From JAENVU01 sp046598395 (GTDB lineage: Bacteria > Actinomycetota > Acidimicrobiia > IMCC26256 > JAENVU01), in assembly GCA_046598395.1 (NCBI GenBank), contig JBKJIQ010000036.1:62001-126000 (forward strand): a DNA stretch of 64,000 nucleotides, written 5' to 3'. The number at the start of each line of letters is the position of its first letter. Position 1 is the first letter of the stretch. A program made the translations under genes and the position numbers. The notes under the pieces were generated by a model. The model made no database searches. It worked only from the letters and a program-made list of their open reading frames with translations, and was not told the origin of the DNA. This document shows positions 52,162 through 62,168 of the stretch, piece by piece.

Positions 52162-54417
52162 ATGAAGCACTACGAACCCTACGGAGGCGTAATCGGGCGC
52201 ACCCTCGCCGATTCCACCCCGTGGTGGGCCGAGGCTCCGCACCCCGGCGATGAGGCGCCGAACGTGGTGGTGGTGCTCCTTGACGATCTCGGGTTCTCGC
52301 ACTTCGGTTGCTACGGCTCCACGATCGAGACTCCGAACATCGACCGGCTCGCGGCGAACGGGTTGCAGTACACCAACTTCCACGTCACACCGTTGTGTTC
52401 GCCGACGCGCGCGTCGCTGCTGACCGGCCGGAACCACCACGAGGTAGGGATGCGCGCGGTGTCGAACTTCAACACCGGCTTCCCCAACATGCGGGGCCAG
52501 ATCTCCAATCACGCGGCCACAATGGCCGAGGTGTTGCGCGATGAGGGTTACGCCACCTTCGCACTCGGAAAGTGGCACTTGTGCCAGATGGAGAACGCGT
52601 CGGCCGCCGGGCCGTTCGACCAGTGGCCGTGCCAGCGCGGGTTCGATCGTTTCTACGGTTTCCTCGACGGCGAAACCGACCAGTTCCATCCCGAGCTCGT
52701 CTATGACAATCACTCCGTCGACGCGCCCAAGTCCGGCGCCGACGGTTACCACCTCACTGAGGACCTTCTCGATCACGCGATCGAATTCATGCACGACACG
52801 AAATCGATCCGCCCCGACCGCCCCTTCTTCATGTACCTCGCACTCGGCGCGATGCACGCGCCCCATCAAGCGCCACCCGAGTTCCTCGCGAAGTACCGCG
52901 GCGCGTTCGATCAAGGTTGGGACGCGGTCCGTGATGAGTGGTTCGCGCGCCAGAAGGAGCTCGGTCTGCTGCCCGCGGAGACCGAACTCGCGCCGCGCAA
53001 CCCCGGCGTTGAGGCGTGGGACGACCTCCCCGAGAACCACCGCCTCCTTGCGGCGCGTTTGCAGGAAGCATTTGCCGGGTTCCTTGACCACACTGACGTG
53101 CAGATCGGTCGGCTGATCGACGCGCTAGCGAACCTCGGCGAACTCGAGAACACGATGATCGTCCTGCTCTCCGACAACGGCGCAAGCCAGGAGGGCGGCC
53201 CATTTGGTGTACTGAACGAGTGGAAGTACTTCAACTTCATTCTCGAGTCCCCCGACGACGCGGTGGCGCGCCTCGACGACATCGGCGGACCCAACAGTCA
53301 TACCAACTACCCATGGGGTTGGGCCCAAGCGGGCAACACGCCCTTCAAGTGGTACAAGCAGAACACTCACGAAGGTGGCGTCCACGTTCCACTCGTGGTG
53401 CATTGGCCGACCGGCATTGCGGCTCGCGGTGAGAAGCGCGACCAGTACCACCATGTGAACGACATCGCGCCCACGATTTACGAAGCCATCGGCCTCACCG
53501 CGCCCACCGTGTACCGCGGGTACGAGCAGATGCCCGTGACCGGTACGTCAATGCTCCCCACGTTCCACGACGGCACCGCCCCCAGCGCGAAGACCGTGCA
53601 ACACAACGAGATGATGGGCCATCGGTCCATCTACGCCGACGGCTGGAAGGCCGTGACCCGGCACATCCCCGGAGTCCCGTTCGAGGACGACACGTGGGAG
53701 CTCTACCACGTGGATTCGGACCGGTCGGAGTGTCACGACTTGGCGGCCGAGATGCCCGAGCGCGTCACCGAACTCGTCGAACAGTGGTGGGAGGAGGCCG
53801 AAGCGCACGGCGTCCTGCCGCTGGACGACCGCACCATTGAGTTGTTCGGTGCCCGCTTCCGACCCCACTCGCCGCACCGCGAGGATCGCCACTACACCTA
53901 CCGCCCACCGATGGCACCGCTCCCGGCCCAGGTCGGAGCATCGATCGGTGGGCGAAGTTGGGACCTCGACGCCCGGATCGATCGACCGGTTGGCGCGAAT
54001 GGCGTCCTGTACGCGACGGGAACCGCGAGTTCCGGAGTTTCAGTATTTATTCAGAACGATCATTTGGTGTTCGACTACAACTTCTTTGGCGAGCATTACG
54101 TGGTCGATTCCGAACATGCGGTGCCGACAGGACCGAGTGTTGTCGGCGTGAAGTTCCGTCGCGACGATCCCGGAGCGAGCGCCACGCTGACGATCGACGG
54201 TGTGGACTCCGGCACCCTTCATATTCCGGTGCTCATGCGGATCATCTCGAGCATGGGTCCCAGCGTGGGCTCGGATCACGGTTCACCCGTCAGCACTCGC
54301 TACTCGGACCCCTTCCCCTTCGCGGGCACACTCGATCGGGTCGACATCCAACTCGTCTCCGTGCGCACCGATGCCATCGCGGCGTCCGAAGCGCGCGAGA
54401 TCATGGGCCGCCAGTAG
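52162..54417 (+). CDS. Arylsulfatase (Cys-type, formylglycine-dependent)
   Basis: The 751-residue protein has NVVVVLLDDLGFSHFGCYGS (metal-binding Asp pair), the modification motif LCSPTRASLLTGRN with the Cys at residue 79, ATFALGKWHL, and LLSDNGASQEGG. These are the features of type-I sulfatases that need Cys-to-formylglycine conversion. It is longer than the usual ~500-550 residues because of a ~200-residue C-terminal beta-rich domain (after PMAPLPAQVGASIGGRSWDL). No signal peptide is seen, so it is cytoplasmic or exported by another route. A GGAGG site precedes the ATG, and a dyad lies upstream. Confidence 0.92.
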   Translation: MKHYEPYGGVIGRTLADSTPWWAEAPHPGDEAPNVVVVLLDDLGFSHFGCYGSTIETPNIDRLAANGLQYTNFHVTPLCSPTRASLLTGRNHHEVGMRAVSNFNTGFPNMRGQISNHAATMAEVLRDEGYATFALGKWHLCQMENASAAGPFDQWPCQRGFDRFYGFLDGETDQFHPELVYDNHSVDAPKSGADGYHLTEDLLDHAIEFMHDTKSIRPDRPFFMYLALGAMHAPHQAPPEFLAKYRGAFDQGWDAVRDEWFARQKELGLLPAETELAPRNPGVEAWDDLPENHRLLAARLQEAFAGFLDHTDVQIGRLIDALANLGELENTMIVLLSDNGASQEGGPFGVLNEWKYFNFILESPDDAVARLDDIGGPNSHTNYPWGWAQAGNTPFKWYKQNTHEGGVHVPLVVHWPTGIAARGEKRDQYHHVNDIAPTIYEAIGLTAPTVYRGYEQMPVTGTSMLPTFHDGTAPSAKTVQHNEMMGHRSIYADGWKAVTRHIPGVPFEDDTWELYHVDSDRSECHDLAAEMPERVTELVEQWWEEAEAHGVLPLDDRTIELFGARFRPHSPHREDRHYTYRPPMAPLPAQVGASIGGRSWDLDARIDRPVGANGVLYATGTASSGVSVFIQNDHLVFDYNFFGEHYVVDSEHAVPTGPSVVGVKFRRDDPGASATLTIDGVDSGTLHIPVLMRIISSMGPSVGSDHGSPVSTRYSDPFPFAGTLDRVDIQLVSVRTDAIAASEAREIMGRQ

Positions 54418-54535
54418 ACGGCCGCACCCAGCATCGCCTCGCCGAGTCGGGCAATCGGGTTGAATCCGGGCACACATCTACCGGGAAACGTGACAACTTC
54501 TACAGCCGACGGCCGCGAGGGGCGAAGTAGTCCCG

Positions 54536-57379
54536 GTGGACCAGGAATCGCCCGACCGTGACTTCTCCGGCACCCCAACCCGCATGGTGCTGGAGCACCT
54601 CCGCGCCTGCGCCGAGCCGGGTGCGCTGGAACGGGTGCTCGCCGAGTCGCACGACCAACGCAGTCTCGCCACGCTGTTCGACGATGGCACCTGGTGCTCG
54701 TATGCCGTCTTCCGCCGCTTCCTCGAAGCTGCGGCGAGCGAACTCGGCGGTGTAGATCGGCTGAAGGAAGTCGGCCGCCAGACGCCACTCATTCCACCGT
54801 CGATTGCGCAACACACCGAACTCCTCCAGGCGTTGGGTTCACCCGCGTCGCTGTACGAAACGGTGAACGCCAGCGGGAAAGGCTTGACCGCGATCTTCGA
54901 CGCGTGGCCGGAGGAAGTGGACGAGACCTGCTGGATCGTGCACCACCGGGTGCAGGACGGATTCGCGCCGTTCCCGGAATACTGCGCGTTCGTCAATGGG
55001 CTCATGGCTATGACCCCCATGCTGTTCGGATACGCCGCCGGCGTCGTGGAAGAGACGCAATGCCAATGCACGGGTGCCGCGCAGTGCTCCTTCCAGATCC
55101 GCTGGCAGCCCGTGAACGACCTCCAGCGTCGCGCCGAGTTCTTTGAGAAACGCACCGAGCTCCTCGAAGGTCGATTGGTTGCGATCCACGCCACGGTGAA
55201 CGACCTCGTGTCCGCGCATGCAACCGAAGACGTGCTGCAGCGCATCGTCGTGGAGGCGGCCCGGGCGGTACCGGCACCGGCGTACTTTCTTGCAATCAAC
55301 GGTCGGCAAACGTGTGAGCCCGAGGTGTTCGCCACGGGCATGGACCATGACATCGCGCTGAGGTTCGCTCGCGAAGTACTCACCGCCGATGGGAGCACCG
55401 ATCACCTCACGGTGCGCGTTGCATCCTCGCGTGCTGGATACGGCTATCTGTGTGCGGTTGAACCTGCCCCGAAGCGCTTCCTCCCTCAAGAGATCGAAAT
55501 CCTCGAGGCGTACGGGAGCATGGCCGCAGCCGCGCTCGACTCCGCCGGTGCCCTCGAAGAGGCCCGCCGCGATGCGGCGACCGCGCGCGTGATGCTCGAG
55601 TTGTCCACCGATCTCGCCGAGCTGGGGAGCGTCGGCGAAATGGCGACCCGGCTCGCACGATCGGTCCCGGCCGTGATCGACTGTGATCGGGCGTTGGTCA
55701 CCCTGATCGACCCCGAGACTCATCGGGCTCGGGTGGCCGCGTCGTTCGGCTACCCCGAACCGCTCGCGTCAGAAATCGCCGAGATGACGTTCAATCTGCC
55801 CGCGGCCGATTCGTTCGCGCTGGGGTTCAGCACGTTCGATGGTGACACCGGGAGTCCGCTGAGCAACGAGTTGATGGCGCGCACGGGTACCGTCGCCAGC
55901 GCAATGGTGCCGATCATGGCCGACGGCGAGTACGCCGGAAGCGTCGTGGTCGGTGTCACGGAAGGTCCCCACCGGCTTCACGATGACTCCATCCTCGCCG
56001 AACGACTCCGCGGCCTCGCCGGTCAGGCCGCCACCGCGGTACGCAACGCGGCGCTCCTCGACCAGATCCGCCACCAGGCCCTGCATGATGGCCTCACGGG
56101 CCTCCCCAACCGCGCCTTGATCCTCGATCGGATCGACAACATGCTTGCCCGCTCGCGGCGGAACCAAGCGCCGGCCGCGGTGCTCTTCCTCGACCTCGAT
56201 GGCTTCAAAGCGGTCAACGATGCACTCGGACACGACATCGGCGATCGCCTCCTCCAAGCAGTCGCGGCACGACTCTCCACTGCCCTGCGCGACGGCGACA
56301 CCGTCGGGAGGCTCGGCGGCGACGAGTTCGTGGTCCTCGTGGAGTCCGGCGACATCGAGCACAGCCCCGTGGTCGTCGCCGACCGCCTCCTCGAGGCGAT
56401 GCGCGAGCCGTTCGACGTCGGGGCCGATCGGCTGTTGGCGCTGACCGCGAGCATCGGGATCTCGGTGGGCGATCGACTGTCCGGCGCCGAACTGCTGCGC
56501 GATGCCGATGTCGCGATGTATCAGGCCAAAGAAGCCGGCAAAGACCGGACCGAGATCTTTGAAGCTGCGATGCAGGTTGCGGTCCTCGACCGCAACCGCA
56601 TGGAATCCGACCTCCGCATCGCGCTCCAGCGAGACGAGTTCTTTCTCGTCTATCAACCCATCTTCGATCTTCGGGGACCCCGTGTGATCGGAGCGGAAGC
56701 GCTCCTGCGGTGGCGACACCCGACGCGCGGCATTGTGCAACCAGCTTCCTTCATCCCGCAGCTCGAAGACAGCGGGATGATCATCGACGTCGGCCGATGG
56801 GTCCTGTTCGAGGCGTGTCGCGAAGCCGCAACACTGCGCGATCTCGGTCACCCGCTCGACATGTCGGTCAACGTCTCGGCTCGGCAACTCGAGCGCGACG
56901 GGATTGTCGTCGACGTGCGCGATGCGATCACTGCACACGGCATTGATCCCCACACGCTCACGATCGAGATCACCGAGACCACGATCATGCGCGACCCCTC
57001 GGCCACGGCGCGGCGGCTCCACGAGATGAAGGCGCTCGGAGTTCGCGTCGCGATCGATGATTTCGGGACCGGGTACTCCTCCCTCGCGTACATTCGCGAG
57101 TTCCCGATCGACGTGTTGAAGATCGACCGGTCGTTCATCAGCGCAATGGCGGGATCTCCGGAGGCCGAACAGTTGGTGCACTCGCTCGTAAAACTCGGCA
57201 AGAGCCTGGGGCTCGAGACGCTCGCCGAAGGGATCGAGGACCAGGCCCAGTTTGTCGAACTCCAGCGCGACGAATGTGACAGCGGACAAGGATTCCTGCT
57301 GGCCCGACCGCTCGAACCCTCCGCGCTCCAAGCGTTCCTCGAGAAACAAGCCACCGCCGAGGCGCTGCCCGCCCGATAG
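54536..57379 (+). CDS. Cyclic-di-GMP enzyme with GAF, GGDEF and EAL domains
   Basis: The 947-residue protein has an N-terminal region (about 1-220) containing a Cys-rich pattern like V4R-type sensor domains (TQCQCTGAAQCSFQIRW). A GAF domain (~350-505) follows, then an intact GGDEF domain (GRLGGDEFVVLVESG, near residue 596) and an intact EAL domain (VIGAEALLRWRHP near 718; DDFGTGYSSLAYI, VLKIDRSFI). Both catalytic motifs are complete, so it may make and degrade c-di-GMP, or use one domain for control. No membrane segment is seen. The start is a GTG. Confidence 0.9.
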   Translation: MDQESPDRDFSGTPTRMVLEHLRACAEPGALERVLAESHDQRSLATLFDDGTWCSYAVFRRFLEAAASELGGVDRLKEVGRQTPLIPPSIAQHTELLQALGSPASLYETVNASGKGLTAIFDAWPEEVDETCWIVHHRVQDGFAPFPEYCAFVNGLMAMTPMLFGYAAGVVEETQCQCTGAAQCSFQIRWQPVNDLQRRAEFFEKRTELLEGRLVAIHATVNDLVSAHATEDVLQRIVVEAARAVPAPAYFLAINGRQTCEPEVFATGMDHDIALRFAREVLTADGSTDHLTVRVASSRAGYGYLCAVEPAPKRFLPQEIEILEAYGSMAAAALDSAGALEEARRDAATARVMLELSTDLAELGSVGEMATRLARSVPAVIDCDRALVTLIDPETHRARVAASFGYPEPLASEIAEMTFNLPAADSFALGFSTFDGDTGSPLSNELMARTGTVASAMVPIMADGEYAGSVVVGVTEGPHRLHDDSILAERLRGLAGQAATAVRNAALLDQIRHQALHDGLTGLPNRALILDRIDNMLARSRRNQAPAAVLFLDLDGFKAVNDALGHDIGDRLLQAVAARLSTALRDGDTVGRLGGDEFVVLVESGDIEHSPVVVADRLLEAMREPFDVGADRLLALTASIGISVGDRLSGAELLRDADVAMYQAKEAGKDRTEIFEAAMQVAVLDRNRMESDLRIALQRDEFFLVYQPIFDLRGPRVIGAEALLRWRHPTRGIVQPASFIPQLEDSGMIIDVGRWVLFEACREAATLRDLGHPLDMSVNVSARQLERDGIVVDVRDAITAHGIDPHTLTIEITETTIMRDPSATARRLHEMKALGVRVAIDDFGTGYSSLAYIREFPIDVLKIDRSFISAMAGSPEAEQLVHSLVKLGKSLGLETLAEGIEDQAQFVELQRDECDSGQGFLLARPLEPSALQAFLEKQATAEALPAR

Positions 57380-57509
57380 CGAAACCTCCGGACCTCGGTC
57401 GTCGCTCATTGCGACTCGATTGCCGCGATCGCTTTGGTTCGCTCCCGTATCGTCATCGTTCCTTCACGTGCGCCGCCATGACCGACTCCCCACATCGGAT
57501 GGAGACCGG

Positions 57510-58769
57510 GTGCAGACCCTCGAGCGAGAAGTCAACGCGACGGGGTCCGACGCGCCCGCAACTCCTGCGATGGGCTCGGGCCACTCCGGCTCGAGCCCAG
57601 TGCAGCTCACGACGCCACCGCTGTCTCGCCGGATCAGACGTCGACGCCACCGGCGCCGAATCAGACTCCGGATTCTGGCGGTGCTCCTGGCCGTCATGAG
57701 TGTGTTGGGATACTCGATCGGCCAATACCTGACCCGTCCCGGGAACGAAGCGATCGGTGTCCGGTTCGTGGAGTGGGTCCGTGACCACGGAGGCAACGGC
57801 GTCGTCAATCGGGTGGAGACCTGGTGGTATTCCCATCACCAACCGCCGAAGGGCGGCACGCCAAAGGGTGGGATTCCGAAGGTCGCGGTGATCAAGAAGA
57901 CCAAGCCGAAGGTCCCAGCCGTGGTGATTCCACCGCCACCAACCCGCCCACCGGACGTTCCGCCGATCGCCGCACCGGCTCTCCCCGGCGAAGGGGTGTG
58001 GCAACCCGTTGGGCGGTTCGTTCACGAATCCCCTGCGGTCTACGAAACGTTCCTCCGCCCCGACCCGGTGCACACCAGCCTGCTCGCCGGAGTCGCGTGG
58101 ATGAACCACACGTTGTTACGCAACGTCTTGTACAACGGTCTCGAACAGCCCGGCGGCGGCCCGTGGACCACGGGGTCGAGCGTTTCACCCGTGGAGACGC
58201 CCGGATTAGTCGCGGCGTTCAACTCCGGTTTCAAACTTGATTCTTCGCGCGGCGGCTACTTCAACGACGGCCGATTCGCTCGACCACTCGTCGACGGACG
58301 CGCCACGCTGGTCGTCCGTACCGATGGCTCGGCCAACCTGGGCATGTGGGGTCGCGACTTCGCAATGGACCCCACGATCGTGTCGGCTCGTCAGAACTTG
58401 GATCTGCTCATCGACGGCGGTCAACCCGCCGCGGACCTCAACAGCAACGACAGTAATAAGTGGGGCGCCACGCTCGGCAATGCGATCTTCGTGTGGCGTT
58501 CGGGCGTGGGCATCGACGCCGACGGGAATCTGATCTTTGTCGGAGGCCCAGGTCTTGATGTGTCCACGCTCGCCGGAGTACTTCACAACGCCGGCGCGGT
58601 CCGCGCGATGGAACTCGACATCAACTCCTATTGGGTGAGCTTCTACACGTACCTCGGCGGCGCTCCGGGCGATACACCCGGCACCAAGTTGCTGGACTCG
58701 ATGGAACGATCGCCGACGCGATTCCTCGAACCCGGCACGCGCGACTTCTTCGGGGTCTTCGCCCGGTAA
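57510..58769 (+). CDS. Membrane-anchored phosphodiester glycosidase-domain protein
   Basis: The ~419-residue protein has a basic N-terminus (RRIRRRRHRRRIRLR), one membrane anchor (about residues 55-75), a Pro/Lys-rich spacer (TPKGGIPKVAVIKKTKPKVP) and a C-terminal NAGPA-type domain (NSGFKLDSSRGGYFNDGRFA, LDLLIDGGQPAAD, RAMELDINSYWVSF). That domain cleaves phosphodiester-linked sugars, so a cell-envelope polymer is a likely substrate. The GTG at 57510 has GGAG 5 bases upstream; an alternative longer frame overlaps the previous gene. Confidence 0.78.
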   Translation: MQTLEREVNATGSDAPATPAMGSGHSGSSPVQLTTPPLSRRIRRRRHRRRIRLRILAVLLAVMSVLGYSIGQYLTRPGNEAIGVRFVEWVRDHGGNGVVNRVETWWYSHHQPPKGGTPKGGIPKVAVIKKTKPKVPAVVIPPPPTRPPDVPPIAAPALPGEGVWQPVGRFVHESPAVYETFLRPDPVHTSLLAGVAWMNHTLLRNVLYNGLEQPGGGPWTTGSSVSPVETPGLVAAFNSGFKLDSSRGGYFNDGRFARPLVDGRATLVVRTDGSANLGMWGRDFAMDPTIVSARQNLDLLIDGGQPAADLNSNDSNKWGATLGNAIFVWRSGVGIDADGNLIFVGGPGLDVSTLAGVLHNAGAVRAMELDINSYWVSFYTYLGGAPGDTPGTKLLDSMERSPTRFLEPGTRDFFGVFAR

Positions 58770-58772
58770 CTA

Positions 58773-59039
58773 CTAGTGGGCTCGATGGTGCATGTCCCTG
58801 GCCTCTTCCAGCAGATCACGGCGTTCCTCACTGCGCGACCAGACCAGTACGACCACGATCGACGGCCAACCACCCGCGATCATGCCGAGAAGTACACCCC
58901 ACTGCCACGGCCGCCGATGCCGTCCGGTCCAGAACCACGCCGGGTTCGGAATCCTCGCCAGATCTCGCGCCCACCATGCGATCACTGGGATCGCAACGAG
59001 AATGCCCACCACCCCCAGCAGGAGCAGATCTATCGCCAC
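58773..59039 (-). CDS. Small two-helix membrane protein
   Basis: The 88-residue protein starts at a GTG with a hydrophobic helix (LLLLGVVGILVAIPVIAWWA) and has a second helix (WQWGVLLGMIAGGWPSIVVV) before a charged tail (SEERRDLLEEARDMHHRAH). It lies in the gap between two plus-strand genes and ends 3 bases from the glycosidase stop. No family is recognised. Composition and hydrophobic pattern support a real gene; the ribosome-binding site is weak. Confidence 0.5.
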   Translation of the reverse strand: MAIDLLLLGVVGILVAIPVIAWWARDLARIPNPAWFWTGRHRRPWQWGVLLGMIAGGWPSIVVVLVWSRSEERRDLLEEARDMHHRAH

Positions 59040-59068
59040 CGTACGGAGCCTCGAACCTTGGCAACCGC

Positions 59069-59494
59069 ATGGACTACTCGGCCTTTGAATCCGTCAACCG
59101 ATGGTCCGCCCACAACGGCTGGTCCCACGCCTTCTTCCGCACGTACGCAAACCTGGGTATCGGCGTATTCGCAGTCGGTCTGATCCTTGCTGGTCTGATC
59201 GGCCTTCGCTCCGACCCGCAGGCCCTGGCCAGAAGTCTCTGGGCCGGCGCCGTTGCGGTTGGGCTCAGGTTCGCCGTGCGCCGGGTCGGTTGGATCATGG
59301 TCGGTGCCGCGATCCTGATGGCCTTCACCCGCGTCTTCGTGGGCGCGCACTATCCGGGCGATGTCGTCACGGGCTTGGCGTTCGGTGGGGTGATAGCCGC
59401 CGCAGGGATTCCGCTTGCAGATCGCGTGCTCACGCCCTGGTGTCAACGGCTCCGCACCACATCGATCACATCGCGGTTCGTGGCTCCGGGCTGA
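59069..59494 (+). pseudogene. PAP2-family phosphatase with internal deletion
   Basis: The 141-residue frame reads FESVNRWSAHNGWSHAFFRT and the first helices. It then passes from SLWAGA directly into VAVGLRFAVRRVGWIMVGAA and AFTRVFVGAHYPGDVVTGLA, the last PAP2 motif with its His. The first two active-site motifs (Kx6RP and the SGH-type motif), normally between them, are absent although the frame is kept. The product cannot be an active lipid phosphatase. Its 3' end overlaps the end of the GT87 gene by 52 bases. Confidence 0.65.
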
Positions 59495-60789
59495 CTCGAG
59501 GAACATTCCCGTTCCGTTTCGGCGGACGGGAGGTCGATGACCGCCATCGAGTTCCGCATCCCACTCTCAGTCTCGAACACTGGTCGCCGGGTCGCTCCCA
59601 CGATGAACCCAATCAGAATCGCGGCTCGGCCAAAGACCAGAAACGGCAAGACCGCATGGACCTGCGCCAGCGAGGTGAGACCGTGGAAGTAGCCGAACAC
59701 GAACACGTAGACCGCGAGGTCGACCGCACAGAAGGCCAGCCAGATTCGCCGTCGGATCGGGAGCAGAACGAAGAACGGAACGAGCCAGAGGTCATAGGTG
59801 GGCGAATACACCTTGTTCGCCAGCAGGCAGACTGCGATCGCCGCCGCCGCGACGCCGATCGGATCAAGCCGTCGCCGCGTCGCGAGCACCGTCAACCATC
59901 CGAGACCGAGTGCCAGTGCCGCCATCGAAACCCCGTTCGCGAACCGCGCGCCACCGGCGCCGGACACCGGCGCTCCGACGAATCGATACACGTAATGCCA
60001 GATGCTTCCCCACGTGGCGTGCCGGTGGCCTTGGAATTGAATCGGCCACCACCAGCCGCGCGGAGATGCGATGGCCACCGGCAGGTTCAGCGCTACGAAA
60101 CTCGCGGACCCAAAGATCAGGAGCCGCGCGGCACCACGCCGATCGCCCTGCGTCCAACGAACGGCAGCCAGCGGCGGAAGCAGAAAGATCGGGAACAACT
60201 TGATGAACGCGCCTAGGCCGATGAGCACTCCGGCACGAGTGTCCTCGTGGCGTTCGAACGCCAGGAGTCCCCACACCATCGCGGCGATCGCGAACACGTC
60301 CCAGTTCTGAAACGCGAAGAGCAATACGGGCACACCGAGGGCCCAACGCCAGGCGCGCTGACCAACGCGCCGCTCGAGTGCCACCGTGATCCCGGCACCC
60401 AGCCCGCTCGAGGCGAGGGCCGTCACCAGGAGCACGCCCATCGGCGTCGCGGAAACCAGGCTCGCCAGGTACAAGAGAATGCCCGAGCCCACCGGATATT
60501 CGAGCGCCCGATCCACATACGGGAACGCGCCCGGACCGATGCCGCGCCCCAGCGCGAGGTGGGGGAGGTCGCTCAGCGACGACCGGCCGCCGTTGCCGTA
60601 AAACAACAATTGGAGTGTGACGGCGAGAACCAACATCCCCAGCGTGGCGGCGACCATTTTCACCGGAAAAGGTCGGCGATCCGGATCGTGACTCGGCCCG
60701 GTGGCCGACGATCGACCGGCTGGCCGTCCAACGGCTGGCCATCGCAGGGTTCGCTCTGAACGGGTCAGTTCAGTCGCAGACGTCCACAC
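59443..60789 (-). CDS. GT87-type (DUF2029) polyprenol-phosphate-mannose mannosyltransferase-like protein
   Basis: The 448-residue protein has about ten membrane segments from residue 44 on. Family-like phrases include ALEYPVGSGILLYLASL, LGAFIKLFPIFLLPPLAAV, WWWPIQFQGHRHATWGSIWH and ANKVYSPTYDLWLVPFFVLL. Such multi-pass enzymes transfer mannose from polyprenol-phosphate-mannose to cell-envelope glycolipids in Actinomycetota. Two GT2 genes of the polyprenol-phosphate-mannose-synthase type lie at 63-64 kb. The start at 60789 (GTG) is uncertain. Confidence 0.8.
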   Translation of the reverse strand: MWTSATELTRSERTLRWPAVGRPAGRSSATGPSHDPDRRPFPVKMVAATLGMLVLAVTLQLLFYGNGGRSSLSDLPHLALGRGIGPGAFPYVDRALEYPVGSGILLYLASLVSATPMGVLLVTALASSGLGAGITVALERRVGQRAWRWALGVPVLLFAFQNWDVFAIAAMVWGLLAFERHEDTRAGVLIGLGAFIKLFPIFLLPPLAAVRWTQGDRRGAARLLIFGSASFVALNLPVAIASPRGWWWPIQFQGHRHATWGSIWHYVYRFVGAPVSGAGGARFANGVSMAALALGLGWLTVLATRRRLDPIGVAAAAIAVCLLANKVYSPTYDLWLVPFFVLLPIRRRIWLAFCAVDLAVYVFVFGYFHGLTSLAQVHAVLPFLVFGRAAILIGFIVGATRRPVFETESGMRNSMAVIDLPSAETERECSSSQPGATNRDVIDVVRSR

Positions 60790-60878
60790 TCAGCCACCGT
60801 AAGGAACTGCCAGTCAACCGGTGATCGGGTCACGGTCAACCGACGGTAAACCCTCCCGGTCGCTCCCGCGGGTGCCGC

Positions 60879-62168
60879 TCAGATGCCAACGACACCCGGG
60901 AGGGCAAGGGTGAACGTTGTGGTGGGCCGGGTGCGGTCGAGGAACAACCGACCACCGTCGGCTTCGGCCAACGATCTCGCCAACGCGAGACCGATTCCCG
61001 TTCCACCGCCCTCGGACACCCGGCGCAGAAAGATCTGGTCATCATCGCCGGTGGGCCGCGGACCGGCATCGCCGACCTCGACCACGACTCCTCCCGAAGC
61101 CACTCGCGCCCGAACCGAGATCGCGCCGCCTCCATGACGGATCGCGTTGTCAATCAGGACGTCGAGAATCTGGCGCAGCGCGCGGTCCGACACCCCCACC
61201 TCGGGAAGCTTGGGTTCGAGATCAAACGCGACCGGTCGGGCGCGAGCAAGGGCGCTCCGCCGCCAGTGACCATCCACCCGGGTCAAGACATCCGCCAGAT
61301 TCGCGACGCGATGACCTGGTTCCTCACGTGCGAGCACCAAGATGTCATCGACCGTTCGCTCCAGCCGATCAACTTCGACCAGTGCAGCATCGATCGTCGC
61401 GTCCCGATCGGCGTGCGGATCCAGGAGCGCGGCCTCGAGGGTGAGCCGCAAACCCGTCAGTGGAGTCCGGAGCTGATGCGACGCGTCTTCGCTGAACGAA
61501 CGCTCCCGGGCCAGCATCTGATCAAGCCGGGCTGCGGTTGAGTCGAGTGCCCTCCCCACTGCGTCGACCTCGGGCACCCCGCTCGGATCAGCCCGCACCG
61601 TGAAGTCGCCATCGCCGAGTCGGTTCGCCACCTCGGCCAGACGGTCGACCGGTCGGGCGAGCCGCCTCGATTGCCACAGCGCGACCAACGCACTGATCGC
61701 GATGGCTACGAGTCCAATCACCGCCATGACGAGCACCGCGCGCCGTGTGCGATCAGTGACCACGCTCATCGATACCGACGAACGCATCGAACCGACGATG
61801 CGCTCGCCCCGTGTCACGGGAACCGCCACCGCAAGTTGGCCGCCAACTTCTCGGTCACGCACATCGCCGTTCGCGGCCGCGATCACGATGCTGTCGCCCA
61901 CTCGAGGTCCGGACCCGGCGATGCGGTGACCCTTGCGGTCATACAGCCCGATCGAGCGCCCATCTTGGTGGGCTTGAATCACCACACGGTCGCCGAATCG
62001 GGGGAACTTCGCCGGAACCTCTTCAAGTGACTCCGCGGCCGTGCGTTCGAGGCGCACGACTTCTTCCTCGCGGTGAAGATTCGCAAGAGCAAGGGCCAAG
62101 GGCGTCCCGAAGAGACCAACCGCGATCGCAGTGACGAGCATCATCGAAATGAGGATGCGTCGCCTCAT
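60879..62168 (-). CDS. HAMP-domain sensor histidine kinase
   Basis: The 429-residue protein has membrane helices at about residues 8-28 and 147-168 with an extracytoplasmic sensor between. A HAMP domain follows (RRLARPVDRLAEVANRLGDG), then HisKA with the acceptor His in FSEDASHQLRTPLTGLRLT and an HATPase domain (DNAIRHGGGAISVRARV, GTGIGLALARSLAEADGG). The N-box Asn is present. It starts with an ATG that overlaps the response-regulator stop by 4 bases. This is a PdtaS/CutS-like actinobacterial two-component kinase of unknown signal. Confidence 0.9.
   Translation of the reverse strand: MRRRILISMMLVTAIAVGLFGTPLALALANLHREEEVVRLERTAAESLEEVPAKFPRFGDRVVIQAHQDGRSIGLYDRKGHRIAGSGPRVGDSIVIAAANGDVRDREVGGQLAVAVPVTRGERIVGSMRSSVSMSVVTDRTRRAVLVMAVIGLVAIAISALVALWQSRRLARPVDRLAEVANRLGDGDFTVRADPSGVPEVDAVGRALDSTAARLDQMLARERSFSEDASHQLRTPLTGLRLTLEAALLDPHADRDATIDAALVEVDRLERTVDDILVLAREEPGHRVANLADVLTRVDGHWRRSALARARPVAFDLEPKLPEVGVSDRALRQILDVLIDNAIRHGGGAISVRARVASGGVVVEVGDAGPRPTGDDDQIFLRRVSEGGGTGIGLALARSLAEADGGRLFLDRTRPTTTFTLALPGVVGI

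Noticed and set aside
55769..57409. A 546-residue minus-strand frame opposite the GGDEF-EAL gene
   Set aside because: It is the shadow of an intact GGDEF-EAL domain pair and has no recognisable domain.
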